A stretch of DNA of 64,000 nucleotides, taken from the NCBI GenBank assembly GCA_031976175.1, contig DALYLR010000016.1, positions 11,715 to 75,714 of the forward strand. The letters are read 5' to 3'. The notes below the pieces were generated by a model, which was given only the letters and a program-made list of their open reading frames with translations, did no database searches and was not told where the DNA came from. Source of the stretch: DMER01 sp003451645. Its GTDB lineage: Bacteria; Pseudomonadota; Alphaproteobacteria; Micropepsales; Micropepsaceae. This document shows positions 38,428 through 46,316 of this stretch, piece by piece. The position numbers and the translations under genes are program-made. Each line of letters opens with the position of its first letter. Within the stretch, counting starts at the first letter, position 1.

Positions 38428-39654
38428 TCACTTCGTCTTGCGTATCCAAGGCGGCGTCCCGGCTGCGGCCGCGTCACGCAATGCCCGCGTCTCCTGGAAC
38501 CAGGTCTCAAGCCGGGCCGTGTCAATGAGCGGCCAGTCAATCGTACGATAGATCGCCAACGCGTCCGGCGGAAGCGCCTCAAACAGCGCGTTGGGCAGGC
38601 CCTCATTCAATGGGTAACTGCCAATCTCGCGCCCTAGCTCAAGGCTATGCATTGTGAGGCTGTCGTCTTTGCGCCAGATGGCCAGGATTTCAGCGAGGCT
38701 CGCCCCCATGGAGCGCTCGCGGTTGGTGGGCTTGGCCAGCTTGCCCACCTGCTCAGGATCGAGGGTCAGGCTATCCGCAACCGCTTGCGCGCTGCGTCCC
38801 TCAAGAGGGACGGTACCCAGCCTCACATAGGCCGACAGCTGCCAATCATCCGTCACCCGGATGACGGAGCCATCGGGCGTCACCGTGAGCCCTTTGGCCA
38901 ATGGAGCGGTTAGACCCAATATGCTTGTGATTTTCTCCATCGAGACCGCTGCGTCTTCCGCGTCTTTCTGCAGCCGTGCCAGTGCCTCATCGCGCGCGGC
39001 GATCAGTGCTGCGTCATCTGGGATGATTGAGTTCAAGATCGATTGGCCCAGGGTGATCGCTTGCTCTTGCGTATAGAAATTAGCGGTGGTCCGCACATAG
39101 ATGCGCGCCCGGCGCTTGGCGTCATGAACGATGACCTGGACGCCGCGGTCCTGCGTCTCGTCATTTTGGGGCACGTAGGCCTCAATGCCGTCGGCACCTT
39201 TGGCGCGGGTCCATTTGGTGTAATCGTCCCGGCCATCGCCATAGCGGCCCTCGGCAATCGTCCAAACCGGGGCCTCGGGCATACGGACGTAAAGCACAGC
39301 ATTGGCGCTATAGGCTGTGCCGCCCACATGGGAATATTGGCCCAACGACAAAAACAGCATCGCTTCATTGAGGCTGTTCAACGTCACGCTCTGCTTCGGC
39401 AGCCCCGAATAGGGCGGGTCGTTGCTATTTCGCGAGAAAATCTCTTGATAGGTGTCGCGTTTCCATTCTTTGGGGATCAGCAGCTGCTTGAAGCCTGGTG
39501 CTTGATGCGGCTCGCTCGCCGTATAGCCCCGCGCACTTGTCGCGCGCTCTGCCGCCCACCGGTCGGTGCCGCCTGACAGAAACAAGACCAGCAAGAAGAA
39601 CGCAGCGGCCGCCAGAGCAATCAGAACCAGAACGATAATCAAAAATGTGCGCAT
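38428..39654 (-). CDS. Membrane-anchored protein of unknown function
   Basis: A 408-residue protein with one N-terminal transmembrane anchor (FLIIVLVLIALAAAAFFLLVLFL) and a large, mostly polar domain that should face the periplasm. Recognisable features are limited: LPKQSVTLNSLNEAMLFLSLGQYSHVGG, KRRARIYVRTTANFYTQEQAITLGQSILNSI, and a Lys/Ala/Glu-rich helix around residues 225-250. I do not recognise a family. Downstream on the same strand lies the AAA ATPase gene (about 40 bp away); upstream is a small membrane protein gene, so the three may form a unit. Confidence 0.75.
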   Translation of the reverse strand: MRTFLIIVLVLIALAAAAFFLLVLFLSGGTDRWAAERATSARGYTASEPHQAPGFKQLLIPKEWKRDTYQEIFSRNSNDPPYSGLPKQSVTLNSLNEAMLFLSLGQYSHVGGTAYSANAVLYVRMPEAPVWTIAEGRYGDGRDDYTKWTRAKGADGIEAYVPQNDETQDRGVQVIVHDAKRRARIYVRTTANFYTQEQAITLGQSILNSIIPDDAALIAARDEALARLQKDAEDAAVSMEKITSILGLTAPLAKGLTVTPDGSVIRVTDDWQLSAYVRLGTVPLEGRSAQAVADSLTLDPEQVGKLAKPTNRERSMGASLAEILAIWRKDDSLTMHSLELGREIGSYPLNEGLPNALFEALPPDALAIYRTIDWPLIDTARLETWFQETRALRDAAAAGTPPWIRKTK

Positions 39655-39678
39655 GCGCTGCCGCTCCCTAAGGGATGC

Positions 39679-40119
39679 CTAACCGCCCGGTGAGTACCAT
39701 CCCATATAGACTGCAAAACCCAGGGCCGCAAAGCACACGCTCATGATGGCGGGCGCGGTGGGATTGAGCGAGCTCCAGGGCGGGGTCAGATAGGCGTCGC
39801 TGCTCTTCGCGGTCACATAGAGTGTGTGCTCGCTACCGACAGCATAGGTGCGCTCCAGCATCGCGCGTTCATTGTCATCCTCCGCACTCGGCGTGCTGAC
39901 CTGGCGGGTGCCGTAGGGGGTCTGAAAAGTCAGTTTGAGGACGTGGTAGGTATCGCCGTCGGACTTGTAGAACTCCGCCTTCATGGTGACGACCCTGCAG
40001 ACCACCTGTTCCCAATTATGGATAATCGTCTGCAACTTCATCCAGGACCAAAGCGCCACAAGGCCAAGGCCAATACTGCCAGCCGCGCAGCCCAATATTG
40101 TCGACTGATTGAGGTCCAT
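39679..40119 (-). CDS. DUF3592-type membrane protein
   Basis: A 146-residue protein with hydrophobic segments at both ends (ILGCAAGSIGLGLVALWSW and PAIMSVCFAALGFAVYMGW). Between them is a beta-rich stretch resembling DUF3592 (VVTMKAEFYKSDGDTYHVLKLTFQTPYGTRQVSTPSA, YAVGSEHTLYVTAKSSDAYL). ATG 40119 follows GGGGAG and is preferred over an upstream in-frame start at 40224 that has no hydrophobic lead. Function unknown. A perfect small palindrome, GGTTGT-GTG-ACAACC, lies at 40165-40179 in its upstream region and may be an operator. Confidence 0.7.
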   Translation of the reverse strand: MDLNQSTILGCAAGSIGLGLVALWSWMKLQTIIHNWEQVVCRVVTMKAEFYKSDGDTYHVLKLTFQTPYGTRQVSTPSAEDDNERAMLERTYAVGSEHTLYVTAKSSDAYLTPPWSSLNPTAPAIMSVCFAALGFAVYMGWYSPGG

Positions 40120-40242
40120 AGAGCTCCCCTTTTCCTCCGCATACGGATAGGGGCCATTCGCGAAGGTTGTGTGACAACCGTGCGATCGTATACAACTAGA
40201 CGGCGATCCTGTGAGCGCCGTCACAACAAATCCTGAGGAGAA

Positions 40243-40644
40243 CTAGAGACCCGCGAGCCGCTGCGCCACACCAATGTGCGGCCCTGCGATGGCCAGGCCA
40301 ATGCCGCCCTCAACCATGATGGACACCCAATTGTGCCGGACCCAGATATTATCCGCGATCATGGACCCGATCCGCGCCAGCATCGCGCACAGCCAACACG
40401 ACGCCAGCGCCAGATAGGCAATGGGCTCTCCGCTGGCCAGCGCAAAGGCTGTGACGCCAAAGAAAACCCCGCCATAGGTCGCGCGCACCTCTGATACCGC
40501 ATAGGGCGCATTGGGATGGGGCACCAGACCCACCAGCTTCATCGCGCGCGCCGGGCTGAACAGGCCCAACAGCGCGAGGCCCAAGCTAAACAAAGCGGCG
40601 ATCATAGACGCGTATTGCAGAATTTCAGAGATCACCGGGATCAT
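40243..40644 (-). CDS. DUF4345-like small membrane protein
   Basis: A 133-residue protein with four hydrophobic helices (ILQYASMIAALFSLGLALLGLF; TYGGVFFGVTAFALASG; IAYLALASCWLCAMLARI; WVSIMVEGGIGLAIAGPHI). The ArgxxYGG-type motif between helices (SEVRATYGGVFFG) is typical of DUF4345 proteins. Function is unknown. It is separated by 123 bp from the next gene on the strand. Confidence 0.72.
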   Translation of the reverse strand: MIPVISEILQYASMIAALFSLGLALLGLFSPARAMKLVGLVPHPNAPYAVSEVRATYGGVFFGVTAFALASGEPIAYLALASCWLCAMLARIGSMIADNIWVRHNWVSIMVEGGIGLAIAGPHIGVAQRLAGL

Positions 40645-40711
40645 ACTCCAGCACTGTGTTTCAAGAGACCACGCGTTTGTGTGTCACATAACCTCTCGCA
40701 TCGAAACCCGC

Positions 40712-40744
40712 AAAAAAACCCGCCAGCGTGAGGGCCAGCGGGTT
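40712..40744 (-). terminator. Intrinsic terminator downstream of the 25-residue membrane peptide
   Basis: Read on the minus strand, AACCCGC (40744-40738) pairs with GCGGGTT (40723-40717) around a GC-rich loop and runs directly into seven T (complement of 40712-40718). It lies about 60 bp after the stop of the small ORF at 40806-40883, in the correct orientation to end that transcript. Confidence 0.8.
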
Positions 40745-40805
40745 CGTGAATTTGCTTTAGCCTTTTGGCACTTTCAGGGGCCACTCGCGGCGCGCCAACG
40801 CCGGC

Positions 40806-40883
40806 TTAGAGGATGCCCACAATGATCGCGCCCAAAAAGGCGAAAACGACGCCTGTCGTCACCAAACCAAGATTCCGTCGCAT
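40806..40883 (-). CDS. 25-residue single-pass membrane peptide
   Basis: A very short frame encoding MRRNLGLVTTGVVFAFLGAI plus VVGIL-like hydrophobic residues to the stop (25 residues in all). It has a basic N-terminus (MRRN) followed by one uninterrupted hydrophobic helix, so it should insert in the inner membrane with the N-terminus inside. The evidence for translation is a near-ideal GGAGG 6 bp before the ATG and a dedicated intrinsic terminator downstream at 40712-40744. It is too short for standard gene finders. It might be a small regulatory or membrane-stress peptide; function is unknown. Confidence 0.6.
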   Translation of the reverse strand: MRRNLGLVTTGVVFAFLGAIIVGIL

Positions 40884-40993
40884 GCAACCTCCATCTCCTG
40901 GTTTCCTGTTAAGGATGCCGCATTTCCGTCACAAGTCCAACAGAAATCGTCGCTGCGGTGCGGCAAGGACACAGTGCGGCGGGGGGCGGTCAA

Positions 40994-41686
40994 TTACCAG
41001 GGCAGCTCCTTCCCCTGATAATCAAAGAATTTGCCGCTGTCGCCAAGGCTTAGCCGCCCGATCAGCTCGCGCATGCCGCGCACGCTCTCTTCCGGAGAGA
41101 GGGGGGCATTGGGTCCGCCCATATCGGTCTTGACCCAGCCTGGATGCACGGGAACCACTGTGATGCCGTCGGCCTTGAGGGCTAGAGCCAAGCCGCGCAT
41201 GACATTGTTGAGCGCCGCCTTCGAAGAGCGATAGGCGAAATAGCCGCCATTATTCCCCGCCGTCGAGCCCATCTGTGAAGTGATCGCGATCGCCTTCTTG
41301 GCCGATCCCGCGCGCAGGTTCTCCGAAAATGCTTCGACAAGACGCACAGGGCCCAGCGTGTTGATGTTCAGCACATCCATCCAGTTGGTGAAGTCGATGG
41401 CGCCATGGTTTTGGTGATCGCCGCCATACACGCCCGCATTGTTGATCAGGACGTCGATGGGCTTGTTGCCGATCTCACGCTTGAGGTGCTCGACCGAAGC
41501 ATCGCTCGCGACGTCCAGCGTGTGCACGATGATCTTGCCCGGATGATCATTGGCAAGCTTGATCAGATCGGGGGCCCGCGCCGGATGGCGGCAGGCCGCA
41601 TGGATCATCGCGCCTTGCGCCACATATTGGCGGACAAATTCAAAGCCCAAACCGCGATTGGTGCCAGTGATCAGGAGCGTCAGCAT
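40994..41686 (-). CDS. Short-chain dehydrogenase/reductase (SDR)
   Basis: A 230-residue classical SDR of the sniffer/C-factor type. The cofactor motif is LLITGTNRGLGFEFVRQY (TGxxxGxG), then VLINNAGVYGG (NNAG). The catalytic Ser is in AIAITSQMGST and the YxxxK motif is FAYRSSKAALNNVM. PVHPGWVKTDMGG is the usual PG motif. The substrate is unknown. It lies 12 bp downstream of the SMR transporter gene and is probably in one transcription unit with brnTA and the SMR gene. Confidence 0.9.
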   Translation of the reverse strand: MLTLLITGTNRGLGFEFVRQYVAQGAMIHAACRHPARAPDLIKLANDHPGKIIVHTLDVASDASVEHLKREIGNKPIDVLINNAGVYGGDHQNHGAIDFTNWMDVLNINTLGPVRLVEAFSENLRAGSAKKAIAITSQMGSTAGNNGGYFAYRSSKAALNNVMRGLALALKADGITVVPVHPGWVKTDMGGPNAPLSPEESVRGMRELIGRLSLGDSGKFFDYQGKELPW

Positions 41687-41698
41687 GCAAGTGTATCC

Positions 41699-42025
41699 TC
41701 ATTCGGCAGAAACCAGTTTCAATCCCACTATGCCTACCACGATGACGCCGAGAAAAAACAGTTTGGCCGTTGAGATCGCCTCGCCCAGCCAGAGCATGCC
41801 AACCAGCGCAGCCCCGACTGCGCCAATGCCGACCCAGATCGCATAGGCCGTGTTCAGCGGCAGAACGGACAATGAGGCCGCCAGCAACTGAAAACTGCCG
41901 ATGAGCGCCACGATCGTCACCGTCGTCCAAAATGGCTCCGACCAATTCTTGCTGAGCTTCATCGCGGTCGCCCACACGATCTCGAGAAGGCCCGCGCCAA
42001 TCAGGTAAAGCCACGCATTGCTCAT
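41699..42025 (-). CDS. SMR-family efflux protein (SugE/Gdx-like)
   Basis: A 108-residue protein with four transmembrane helices, acting as a dual-topology dimer. The essential Glu is in AGLLEIVWATAMK, and TAYAIWVGIGAVGAALVG is the signature of the SugE/Gdx (guanidinium exporter) branch rather than the EmrE drug branch. No guanidine riboswitch is visible upstream; instead the brnA stop is 6 bp away. It is likely driven from the brnTA promoter or by coupling. Confidence 0.9.
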   Translation of the reverse strand: MSNAWLYLIGAGLLEIVWATAMKLSKNWSEPFWTTVTIVALIGSFQLLAASLSVLPLNTAYAIWVGIGAVGAALVGMLWLGEAISTAKLFFLGVIVVGIVGLKLVSAE

Positions 42026-42031
42026 AGGCAG

Positions 42032-42388
42032 CTACTCCGCCGCCGCTTTGCGCGCACGCTTTACCGGTTTGAGCTTCTGCTTGAGCACATAGCCCCTGAG
42101 CACAGCATTGATGCGTGTTTGATAGCCCCGGCCATCCTGCTTGAAGAACTCTAGGATGTCCGTGTCGACCCGCATATTCACGACCGTCTTGGGCCGGGGC
42201 GGGCGGAGATAAACTTCCGACCAATCCCATACAAGGTCCCGCTCATCCGGATCGGCCGCGATCTGGGCCTCGACCTCTTCATATGTGGTGGCAGACACCC
42301 GGGCCCAGTCGGTCTTGTCCTCGCCACGGGCACGCTTGGCGCGCAGCTCTTCACTGGTATAACTCACGATACGCTCTTTCTTCGCCAA
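42032..42388 (-). CDS. brnA: BrnA antitoxin
   Basis: A 118-residue antitoxin of the BrnTA type II system. It has a disordered charged N-terminal half and a C-terminal ribbon-helix-helix domain (PKTVVNMRVDTDILEFFKQDGRGYQTRINAVLRGYV) that binds DNA and represses the operon. TTG 42388 is chosen because GAGGAG lies 8 bp upstream; GTG 42367 is the alternative. The gene overlaps the end of brnT by 38 bp, as expected for the toxin-first order of this family. Confidence 0.9.
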   Translation of the reverse strand: MAKKERIVSYTSEELRAKRARGEDKTDWARVSATTYEEVEAQIAADPDERDLVWDWSEVYLRPPRPKTVVNMRVDTDILEFFKQDGRGYQTRINAVLRGYVLKQKLKPVKRARKAAAE

Positions 42389-42620
42389 TTCGCGCTCTCC
42401 TCATTGAGATAATCCTGATCGTGTCGCCTCTCCAGGTCCACACGGTGGCGACGATCTTGCCATCAATTTCGGCGATCGTCAGGGTCCGAGCTTCACCTGA
42501 GCGGTCAGTGCTCGAGTCCAAGGTCGGCCGGCCATCAAACACTTGATCCGCGGAACCGAAATCCAATCCACGGTCACGCAAAGTCTTCAAACGCTTGGCT
42601 TCGTCCCATTCAAAATTCAT
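42351..42620 (-). CDS. brnT: BrnT toxin (RelE-fold ribonuclease)
   Basis: An 89-residue toxin starting MNFEWDEAKRLKTLRDRGLDFGSADQVFD, the BrnT signature (FEWDxxK-N/T-x-x-KHGVDF type). It continues with EIDGKIVATVWTWRGDTIRIISMRRARIGEERAYRELY, holding the Arg/His-type RNase region. It is bacteriostatic by RNA cleavage in characterised members. The toxin gene precedes the antitoxin. The promoter -10 lies only 4 bp from the ATG, so the mRNA is probably leaderless. Confidence 0.92.
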   Translation of the reverse strand: MNFEWDEAKRLKTLRDRGLDFGSADQVFDGRPTLDSSTDRSGEARTLTIAEIDGKIVATVWTWRGDTIRIISMRRARIGEERAYRELYQ

Positions 42621-42624
42621 GCTG

Positions 42625-42654
42625 TCTATACAGTATGTATATACAAATTGTCAA
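42625..42654 (-). promoter_or_regulatory. brnTA promoter with palindromic operator
   Basis: On the minus strand TTGACA (42654-42649) is a perfect -35, followed after 18 bp by TATAGA (42630-42625). The perfect 10-bp palindrome TGTATATACA (42636-42645) fills the spacer. A further TGTATA copy overlaps the -10, giving repeated half-sites suited to a ribbon-helix-helix repressor such as BrnA. Predicted initiation near 42618 coincides with the brnT ATG. Confidence 0.7.
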
Positions 42655-42663
42655 TACAGTTGA

Positions 42664-45600
42664 TCAGACCTTTGCGCCCCATCCGCCGCCTCCGGGTGTC
42701 TCGATGATGATCGTGTCGCCAGGCTCGACACGAATGCGCGCGCAGCCGGCAAGCTCTTCCTGGCGGCCATCGGCGCGCTGCACAGTATTGCGGCCGGGCG
42801 CGGCGCTGCTGCCGCCATGCATCCCAAAGGGCAAGGTGCGCCGGCGGGTGGAGAGAATCGAGACATCCATCGGTTGACGGAAGGTCAGAGCGCGGATCAC
42901 GCCATCGCCGCCTGGGAACTGCCCTTGTCCGCCGCTGCCTTGCCGCACGCCAAATTCGCGCACCAGTACGGGAAAGCGCCACTCCAGCACCTCAGGATCG
43001 GTCAGGCGCGAGTTGGTCATATGGGTGTGAACCGCGCTGGCGCCCACGAATTCAGGCCCCGCGCCCGCACCGCCGCAAATCGTCTCATAGTATTGGTACG
43101 CCTCATTGCCAAAGGTGAGGTTGTTCATGGTGCCTTGGCAGGCGGCGAGGGCACCGAGCGCCGCGAATATGGTGTCCGTGACTGCTTGGCTAGTTTCCAC
43201 ATTGCCGGCCACGACCGCTGCGGGCGCCTTGGGATTTAAGAGGCTGCCCTCAGGCACCACAATCGTCAGGGGCCGCAGGCAGCCAGCATTCAGCGGAATA
43301 TCGCTGTCGACCAGGCAGCGGAAGGCATACAGCACGGCTGCTTGCGTGACGGGTCTCGGCGCATTGAAATTGGTCAGACGTTGTGCGGACGTCCCGGTAA
43401 AGTCGATCACGGCTTTGCGCATCTGACGGTCCACGGAAATCCGTACCTGGATAATCGCACCGTCATCCATCTCATGGGTGAAGCTGCCATCGCTCAGCTT
43501 GGCGATCACGGCGCGGGTCTGCTCCTCGGCGTCATCGAGCACATGACCCATATAGGCTTGAACGGCGTCCTCGCCCCACTCACGGGCCAAATCGCGCAAG
43601 GCATTGGCCCCCATTTGGCAAGCCGCGACTTGCGCGCGCAAATCTGCGAGATTGCGGTCTGGGTCGCGCGCAGGGTAGGGACCCTGGCCCAAGAGCGCAC
43701 GGATCGCTGGCTCTTCAAACCGGCCTGCATGCATGATCCGCTCACCATCAAACAGGATGCCTTCCTCCGCGATGGTCTTGGAGTCCGGCGGCATGGAGCC
43801 GGGCGTGGTGCCGCCGATATCTGCATGATGGCCGCGCGCGGCAGTGAAATAGGCAAGCTGGCCTTGCGCATCAAAAATGGGCATCACCACCGTGATATCG
43901 GGCAGATGCGTGCCGCCATCGTAAGGGGCGTTCAGCGCAAAGGCATCGCCCTGCTGCATGGTCTTTCCATGTTTGGCCATGATGGCGGTGACGCTGTCAC
44001 CCATGGATCCCAGATGCACTGGCATATGGGGCGCGTTCGCGATCAATTCGCCTGCGGCATTGAACAGTGCGCAGGAGAAGTCCAACCGCTCCTTGATGTT
44101 TACCGAGGACGCGGTTTTCTCCAGCGTCGCGCCCATCTGCTCGGCGATGGACATGAAACGGGCTTGCGCCAATTCCAGCATCACGGGATCACGCTCCCTA
44201 CCACGCGAGGCGTTTGATTTGCCGTCCGTGCGCGATAGGTGGATGACCCGCCTACTGTCAATTCTGGCCTGCCATCCGGGCTCGACCACAATTGTAGAGA
44301 ATGGCTCGCAGATGAGGGCAGGGCCGTCGACAGCACGGTCAGGCGTTAACGCAGCAGATGGGATTGCAGGCGCGGGCCACCAGCGGCCCTGCGCATAAAG
44401 TCGACCCGGCAGCGAGTCCTCGCTCCCCACGCCATTGTGCTCTGTGTGCCGATAGTCCGGTGCGGTCAGTGCGCCTGTTGCCTCAACGGCAATGGACTCC
44501 AGCACCAGTGCGCGGTCCTGGTCCCAGAATCCGAAGCGCCGCTCATGAGCGCGGGCAAAATCCTGTGCCATGGGGCCAAGGCTGCCCCACGCCACGTCCA
44601 AAGCCGTGTCCGAGCCTAGATACTTGATCTTGGCGATAGTACGTGTACTGACCTGCGCCGTCGCGCTTTGGCGCCTGATGTCGGAGCTTGCGTCCAAGAT
44701 AAGCTCGGCGATGCGGGCTTGCAGATCAGCCAAGACGTCCTCGCTGAGCGCCGCCTCCACCGCCATGTCCCGCCTGGCGCGCAATTCCGCAAGGCCAATG
44801 CCATAGGCCGATAAAAGGCTCGCAAGCGGGTGCACCATGATCTGGCGCATTCTCAAGGCGTCCGCCACCCGGCAGGCCAATTGGCCGCCAGCGCCGCCAA
44901 AGGCATTGAGAACATAGTCGCGGACGTCATAGCCCTTCTGAACCGAGATGCGTTTGACCGCCTCGGCCATATTGTTGACGGCGATCTCCAGAAAGCCGTC
45001 GGCCAGAGCTTCGGGCGCCGTCCCGGCCTCCCGCGCCATCTCCGCAAACCGTGTGCGGACGATCTCGGCGTCCAGGGGCGCGTCGCCGTCCGGCCCGAAA
45101 ATTGCCGGGAACATGTCCGCCCTGAGCCGCCCGGTCATCACATTGGCGTCGGTGACCGTCAGCGGGCCGCCGCGCCGGTAGCTCGCGGGGCCTGGATCGG
45201 CGCCAGCACTGTGCGGACCTGCCCGCATCCGTCCGTTCTCAAGGCTCAGGATTGAGCCGCCGCCCGCCGCCACCGTGTGGATCGCTAGCATAGGCACGCG
45301 CAGGCGGACACCCGCCACCTCCGCCTCGTCGAGGCGGTCATACGCGCCATCAAAGCGGGAGACATCGGTTGAGGTGCCGCCCATGTCAAAGCCAATCGCC
45401 CTGTCATAGCCGCATGCCTTGGCACTCAGCGCTTGGCCCACGACGCCACCTGCGGGGCCCGATAGGATCGCGTCCTTGGCCCGGAATGCGCCGCTTGCAG
45501 ATAATCCGCCATCGGAGCGCATGAATTTGAGCCGCCCATCGCGGGCGACCGGCCCAAGCTCGGCCTCCAGCTCCCGCAGATAAGCCTCCAGCACAGGCGT

Positions 45601-46239
45601 CAGATAGGCATCCGCCACCGATGTTCCTGCGCGCGGCACATATTTCATCAGGGGGCTGATCGTATGGCTGGCCGACACGGTCTCAAAGCCCATGGCGTGC
45701 AAGGCTTCGGCCGCCGCTCGCTCATGCGCCGGATAGCGATAGCCATGCAGAAAGACGACCGCCGCGCTCCTGATCCCCGCATTCAGCGCTGCCTCAAGCC
45801 CCGCGCGTGCCGCCGAAAGGTCAAGCGGTCGTAAGACCTCGCCTTGCGCACTCACGCGCTCATCCGCCTCGATCACCGTTTGATAGAGTTGCTCGGGCAG
45901 GACAATCCGCCGCACAAAGAGTTTCGGCCGCGCCTGATGCCCGATCCGCAACTGGTCGCGAAAGCCTCGGGTGGTCACCAACACTGTGGGCGCGCCCCGG
46001 CGCTCCAGCAATGCGTTGGTGGCAACTGTTGTGCCGAGATGGATGGCGGCGATCAGGCCCTCCTGATACTGGCCCATCAGGCGCTTGATGCCCGCAACCG
46101 CCGCATCGCGATAGGCCTCAGAGCGGCTCAGGAGCTTGGCCGTTTGCAACTGTCCTTGTGGATCGATCGCGACAATATCGGTGAAGGTGCCGCCACGGTC
46201 GATCCAGAACGTCCAGCGGCCTTGCGGGTCATGGGTCAT
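42664..46239 (-). CDS. 5-Oxoprolinase (fused HyuA/HyuB hydantoinase-oxoprolinase)
   Basis: A 1191-residue protein joining the HyuA-type ATP-binding half (residues about 1-680; FWIDRGGTFTDIVAID, GFDMGGTSTDVSRFDG, NAFGGAGGQLACRVADAL) and the HyuB-type half (about 690-1190; ARFMSIAEQMGATLEKTASSVNIKERLDFSCALFN, GGTTPGSMPPDSKTI, GGGGWGAKV at the end). Single-chain 5-oxoprolinases of this length open 5-oxoproline to glutamate with ATP; hydantoinases are usually two polypeptides. ATG 46239 (MTHDPQGRWTFW) is preferred over 46299. It lies about 40 bp upstream of the brnTA promoter region on the same strand but is an independent gene. Confidence 0.93.
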   Translation of the reverse strand: MTHDPQGRWTFWIDRGGTFTDIVAIDPQGQLQTAKLLSRSEAYRDAAVAGIKRLMGQYQEGLIAAIHLGTTVATNALLERRGAPTVLVTTRGFRDQLRIGHQARPKLFVRRIVLPEQLYQTVIEADERVSAQGEVLRPLDLSAARAGLEAALNAGIRSAAVVFLHGYRYPAHERAAAEALHAMGFETVSASHTISPLMKYVPRAGTSVADAYLTPVLEAYLRELEAELGPVARDGRLKFMRSDGGLSASGAFRAKDAILSGPAGGVVGQALSAKACGYDRAIGFDMGGTSTDVSRFDGAYDRLDEAEVAGVRLRVPMLAIHTVAAGGGSILSLENGRMRAGPHSAGADPGPASYRRGGPLTVTDANVMTGRLRADMFPAIFGPDGDAPLDAEIVRTRFAEMAREAGTAPEALADGFLEIAVNNMAEAVKRISVQKGYDVRDYVLNAFGGAGGQLACRVADALRMRQIMVHPLASLLSAYGIGLAELRARRDMAVEAALSEDVLADLQARIAELILDASSDIRRQSATAQVSTRTIAKIKYLGSDTALDVAWGSLGPMAQDFARAHERRFGFWDQDRALVLESIAVEATGALTAPDYRHTEHNGVGSEDSLPGRLYAQGRWWPAPAIPSAALTPDRAVDGPALICEPFSTIVVEPGWQARIDSRRVIHLSRTDGKSNASRGRERDPVMLELAQARFMSIAEQMGATLEKTASSVNIKERLDFSCALFNAAGELIANAPHMPVHLGSMGDSVTAIMAKHGKTMQQGDAFALNAPYDGGTHLPDITVVMPIFDAQGQLAYFTAARGHHADIGGTTPGSMPPDSKTIAEEGILFDGERIMHAGRFEEPAIRALLGQGPYPARDPDRNLADLRAQVAACQMGANALRDLAREWGEDAVQAYMGHVLDDAEEQTRAVIAKLSDGSFTHEMDDGAIIQVRISVDRQMRKAVIDFTGTSAQRLTNFNAPRPVTQAAVLYAFRCLVDSDIPLNAGCLRPLTIVVPEGSLLNPKAPAAVVAGNVETSQAVTDTIFAALGALAACQGTMNNLTFGNEAYQYYETICGGAGAGPEFVGASAVHTHMTNSRLTDPEVLEWRFPVLVREFGVRQGSGGQGQFPGGDGVIRALTFRQPMDVSILSTRRRTLPFGMHGGSSAAPGRNTVQRADGRQEELAGCARIRVEPGDTIIIETPGGGGWGAKV

Positions 46240-46316
46240 GGCCGGATTAGTGCCAAAGCTAGGGCCCCGCGCAAGGGTGCTTGATCTCCCCGCGTCCAAG
46301 CCTTACGTCTCAGATC

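Noticed and set aside
40745..40805. A 13-codon TTG-start frame after the 25-residue peptide (minus strand, ending VPKG)
   Set aside because: It has no ribosome binding site and a TTG start; too short to support without conservation data.
42026..42031. Guanidine riboswitch before the SugE/Gdx-like gene
   Set aside because: Only 6 bp separate it from brnA, leaving no room for an aptamer.
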